64,000 bases of DNA from the NCBI RefSeq assembly GCF_042683745.1, contig NZ_JBHUJX010000025.1, forward strand, positions 62,001 through 126,000, written 5' to 3'. Within the stretch, counting starts at the first letter, position 1. Every line of letters begins with the position of its first letter. Of the stretch, positions 61,409 through 64,000 are shown piece by piece. The DNA is from Pseudoneobacillus sp042683745. GTDB taxonomy: Bacteria; Bacillota; Bacilli; Bacillales; Cytobacillaceae. A model generated the notes under the pieces. It was not told where the DNA came from and ran no database searches. It saw only the letters and a list, made by a program, of their open reading frames with translations. Both the position numbers and the translations under genes were made by a program.

Positions 61409-61743
61409 TTACCAAGCATCAATCCAACAAATGCTAATAATATTCCAACAATATAACTTAATAATAAATAGGCAATCGCTGAGATTTGACGCTTTTCAAT
61501 ATATAATTTAAATGATTCTAAATTTAATGTTGAAAAAGTGGTAAATGCTCCGCAAAATCCACTAGCTAAAAAAGCCAACGTCGTTTTCGAATATCCTTCT
61601 CCAATGAAATACCCTAATAAAAATGAACCAATCATATTAACTAAAAAAGTGCCATATGGCAGTCGATGATTTAATTTTTTTGTAATATAGAATCTTGAAA
61701 TTGATCCTAGAAATCCACCCAGTAAAACGTAACAAATCGTCAT
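61405..61743 (-). CDS. crcB: Fluoride channel CrcB (second subunit gene)
   Basis: A 112-residue, four-span Fluc-type fluoride exporter. Markers are LGGFLGSISRFYITKKL, GTFLVNMIGSFLLGYFIG with the pore Asn, and GFCGAFTTFSTLNLES with the Phe/Thr track and Na+ site. It overlaps the stop of the other crcB gene by four bases. Paired small crcB genes are usual in Bacillus and probably form a heterodimer. Confidence 0.93.
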   Translation of the reverse strand: MTICYVLLGGFLGSISRFYITKKLNHRLPYGTFLVNMIGSFLLGYFIGEGYSKTTLAFLASGFCGAFTTFSTLNLESFKLYIEKRQISAIAYLLLSYIVGILLAFVGLMLGK

Positions 61744-62129
61744 TGACTTACCGCCTTACGAATACCTAGAAAATATCCAAAAGCCGTAATCAGCATTCCA
61801 ACGAATATACTTAAGAATAAATAAACAAACAATATTCCAAAATGTGATTCTTCAAATAATTGAACTGACTCTACACTTAAAGTTGAAAAAGTAGTAAAAG
61901 AACCGATTACACCCGTTGAAAAAGCCGTTTTCAACTCTTTACTAATCGTATGTAGCGGCATCATTCGAGCAGCAAACCACCCCAGTATAAAAGATCCAAG
62001 TAAATTAACGATAAGTGTCCCAAGAGGGAATTGATTCCAGTGCGGTAGTGAGATATGCGACACAAAAAATCTTAAAAAACTTCCGATCGCACCTCCTAAT
62101 CCTACATACACATAAATCATTTTTACCAC
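61740..62129 (-). CDS. crcB: Fluoride channel CrcB (first subunit gene)
   Basis: A 129-residue, four-span Fluc paralogue: LGGAIGSFLRFFVSHI, GTLIVNLLGSFILGWFAA and GVIGSFTTFSTLSVES. A GAGGTGG ribosome site precedes the ATG. Only 17 bases separate it from the acetyltransferase gene upstream, so there is no room for a fluoride riboswitch here; it may be read from that gene's promoter. Confidence 0.93.
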   Translation of the reverse strand: MVKMIYVYVGLGGAIGSFLRFFVSHISLPHWNQFPLGTLIVNLLGSFILGWFAARMMPLHTISKELKTAFSTGVIGSFTTFSTLSVESVQLFEESHFGILFVYLFLSIFVGMLITAFGYFLGIRKAVSQ

Positions 62130-62146
62130 CTCGAATTTTCACAGAA

Positions 62147-62737
62147 TCACTTTTGCAATTTTATCAAAAGTTGAGCTTTAACTTCTGGCCATTCTTCTTT
62201 TAAAATACTATAAAACACAGTATCCCTTATGTAACCATCATCTATGATACGATCCTTGCGGAATACACCTTCTTTTACTCCACCAATCCGCTCAATCGCT
62301 TTTTGCGATCTAATATTACGCAAGTCTGTCTTCAACTGAACCCGATTCAAATCCCATGTTTCAAAAGCATGTTGGAGTAATAAAAATTTGCATTCTGTAT
62401 TTACTCTGGTCCGCCATACACTCGGATGATACCAAGTCCAACCTATTTCAACACTTTTATGTGTTGGCGAAATATCCAAAAATCTTGTACTCCCAATCAT
62501 ACGATTTGTGTCTTGCTCTTGGATGACAAACGGATAAGATATTCCTTGTTCTCTATCAGCAATGGCGCTTTCCACCACTTTACGAGCGGTTCCCAAACTC
62601 CTAATCTTCCCTGCCGTAAATGCCCAAATTTCTTCAGGCTTCGCTGCTTCCCATAAATCAGAAACGTGAGATTCTTCCATTGGTATTAATTTAACAGTAT
62701 TCCCAATAAGCTCAAAAATTTCGCTCCACATTTTCAT
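62147..62737 (-). CDS. GNAT-family acetyltransferase, RimJ/RimL-like
   Basis: A 196-residue protein. VKLIPMEESHVSDLW is the usual start of ribosomal-protein-type acetyltransferases, then MIGSTRFLDISPTHKSVEIGWTWYHPSVWRT and RVQLKTDLRNIRSQKAIERIG, typical of the RimJ/RimL group. Target unknown. The ATG at 62737 is chosen on GGGAGAG upstream; thirteen earlier codons are open. The crcB pair follows 17 bases downstream. Confidence 0.82.
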   Translation of the reverse strand: MKMWSEIFELIGNTVKLIPMEESHVSDLWEAAKPEEIWAFTAGKIRSLGTARKVVESAIADREQGISYPFVIQEQDTNRMIGSTRFLDISPTHKSVEIGWTWYHPSVWRTRVNTECKFLLLQHAFETWDLNRVQLKTDLRNIRSQKAIERIGGVKEGVFRKDRIIDDGYIRDTVFYSILKEEWPEVKAQLLIKLQK

Positions 62738-62815
62738 CTCTATCGCTCTCCCATAAAATAAAACTAATTTTACCATATTTATTATTTAACTATCTTATTA
62801 ATTTTCTAAAAACTA

Positions 62816-62849
62816 GAGAAAGCCGACTTAAATAGTCAGCTTTCTATCG
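62816..62849 (-). terminator. Terminator after the last gene of the window
   Basis: AGAAAGCTGACT/AGTCGGCTTTCT stem on the minus strand about 66 bases after the stop at 62915. Confidence 0.75.
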
Positions 62850-62914
62850 ATATGGTTGGGTTGCAAACCGTTGTTTTAGACATCATTCACTATAGGCCGA
62901 TAGCTATGACGCTT

Positions 62915-64000
62915 TCACTTAAAATGTTCACGGACAAATTCAGGTAAATTATTTTTAGAAAAACTTTGGATCATTGGTCTATGTTTATCATCTTTAAAAT
63001 AAATGCCAACTAAATAATCACCTTCATTATACCATTTGGATTTTTTTAAGCATTCTTCGATTTTATTATGATCTGTAATGACAAGTGTGTTCTGCTTCAT
63101 CTCAAGTTCATCCAGTAATTCTTCTGTAGAAGGCATCTTATTTACATCATATTGATTATTCTCATTTACATCGACAATAATTTTAGAAATGTCACTAGCA
63201 GTCATCCGTGCTTGCTGTTGCAGTCCATTTTCTTTTAACCATTTATCTACTTTTTCATATGATTTTTTCCAATCCAAATGGAGTTGCTTCTTAGGTGAAA
63301 TAAATAATTCCATTGCTGCCCATGATTCTTGTGGATTTAGGATTGAAGCTGCACCTTCATTTAACATTTCTTCTTGTAATATGCTCGCAAGTTCGAATAT
63401 TTTTGTTTGATCCGTTATAACTACAGAATTATGAATATATTCATTCGGATGGAAGCTAATTCTTTTTATTTCATTTACATCCTTCACGTGTAAAAGCGGA
63501 TTGTTATTATACTTATATTCATCAGTGACAACGATTTCTTTCATATAGTCATTATACATATCCACTGGAATACGATAATCACGAACAAGCATTTTACCAT
63601 TTTTCATTTCATATCCAATCACGACGGACCTTGTTTGATAAATAGGCGCTTCTTCTAATTGCTCTTTCTTACTAATAATTTCTTTGTGTAATTCATGCAC
63701 TTTTACTAAATTATTATGATTCTTAAGGAAAAAGGTTTGATTTGTATCATAATCATAAATGATTCGATTGTCTTTGTTTTTTAGAAAATAGACTGTATCC
63801 CCAAAGTAAACTCTATCGACATTAGCTAAATCGGGCACTTTTTGTTCGAACTTTGCACCAGTAAGTTGGAATAAAACCCCAAGTACAGCAACAAAAGTGA
63901 GGAAAAATACATATCCCTTCCACTTTCTGAACACTCTCCATGATTTTGCTAATACCATTTCAGCTATCAAGTAACCAATTAGAGAAGCAACTACCATACC
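62915..64000 (-). CDS. DUF6449-like membrane protein, C-terminal part
   Basis: About 361 residues are visible; the frame stays open to the window edge, so the N-terminus is missing. A membrane segment (about 30-48, GYVFFLTFVAVLGVLFQL) ends a probably multi-span region. A large outer domain of some 300 residues follows, without Cys. From memory this resembles the DUF6449 tail found on Bacillus ABC-transporter permease-like proteins. Function not assignable from this part. Confidence 0.6.
   Translation of the reverse strand, partial: GMVVASLIGYLIAEMVLAKSWRVFRKWKGYVFFLTFVAVLGVLFQLTGAKFEQKVPDLANVDRVYFGDTVYFLKNKDNRIIYDYDTNQTFFLKNHNNLVKVHELHKEIISKKEQLEEAPIYQTRSVVIGYEMKNGKMLVRDYRIPVDMYNDYMKEIVVTDEYKYNNNPLLHVKDVNEIKRISFHPNEYIHNSVVITDQTKIFELASILQEEMLNEGAASILNPQESWAAMELFISPKKQLHLDWKKSYEKVDKWLKENGLQQQARMTASDISKIIVDVNENNQYDVNKMPSTEELLDELEMKQNTLVITDHNKIEECLKKSKWYNEGDYLVGIYFKDDKHRPMIQSFSKNNLPEFVREHFK

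Noticed and set aside
62130..62146. Fluoride riboswitch before crcB
   Set aside because: Only 17 bases separate crcB from the gene upstream, and no riboswitch fold fits there.

Overview
The window looks like a chromosomal segment from a low-GC, spore-forming member of the Bacillaceae. Supporting this are strong GGAGG-type ribosome sites, typical Bacillus genes (CcpN with its PPDK-regulator partner, YkpA, YuzL, YkuS, YhfH, a YdjO-like protein, a YaaH-type spore glycosidase) and an Fnr with the Bacillus C-terminal cysteine cluster. Species cannot be fixed from sequence alone. No rRNA, tRNA, prophage, complete insertion sequence or CRISPR array was seen.

Layout. 1-4.0 kb: reductive pyrimidine degradation (dihydropyrimidinase, PreA, PreT, beta-ureidopropionase). 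4.3-6 kb: AlkD-like and GrpB proteins. 6.1-10.3 kb: ccpN, PPDK regulator and ppdK, with two CcpN-type boxes. 10.5-14.7 kb: a stress peptide and DNA-repair genes (Fpg/Nei, Mug, SF1 helicase). 14.8-15.1 kb: hairpin-rich repeat DNA. 15.2-20.8 kb: M32 carboxypeptidase, AlaX-type editing protein, VOC protein and an ABC-F ATPase behind a leader-peptide attenuator. 21.5-24.6 kb: a structured small RNA, a peroxiredoxin with in-frame UGA, an NhaC antiporter. 24.7-32.7 kb: DUF342 protein, threonine aldolase, NarK behind an Fnr box, ECF sigma and anti-sigma. 32.8-37.4 kb: a formate dehydrogenase with in-frame UGA and a PAS histidine kinase. 37.6-41 kb: small proteins and a MutS2-like gene with its own leader and attenuator. 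41.2-47.8 kb: Fnr, SCO, penicillin acylase family, YkpA. 47.8-51.8 kb: hutU-hutI-hutG. 52-57.4 kb: AraC-type regulator, cupredoxin, pflB-pflA behind an Fnr box. 57.5-64 kb: membrane proteins, YidC, spore glycosidase, two CrcB.

How genes work together. Fnr, NarK, PflBA and formate dehydrogenase suggest an organism that switches between oxygen and nitrate or fermentation, making formate with PFL and oxidising it with the dehydrogenase. The narK and pfl promoters each carry an Fnr box centred about 41 bases before a likely start.

Most notable: (1) two genes that look split are single selenoprotein genes, each with UGA at the catalytic residue followed by a SECIS-like hairpin with a GGUC loop; (2) two translation-related genes, an ABC-F ATPase and a MutS2 paralogue, each have a sigma-A promoter, a short leader peptide and a terminator before the gene, as in antibiotic-inducible attenuation; (3) two families of hairpin repeats whose arms change together and keep pairing; (4) a well-folded 107-base RNA with its own promoter and terminator.
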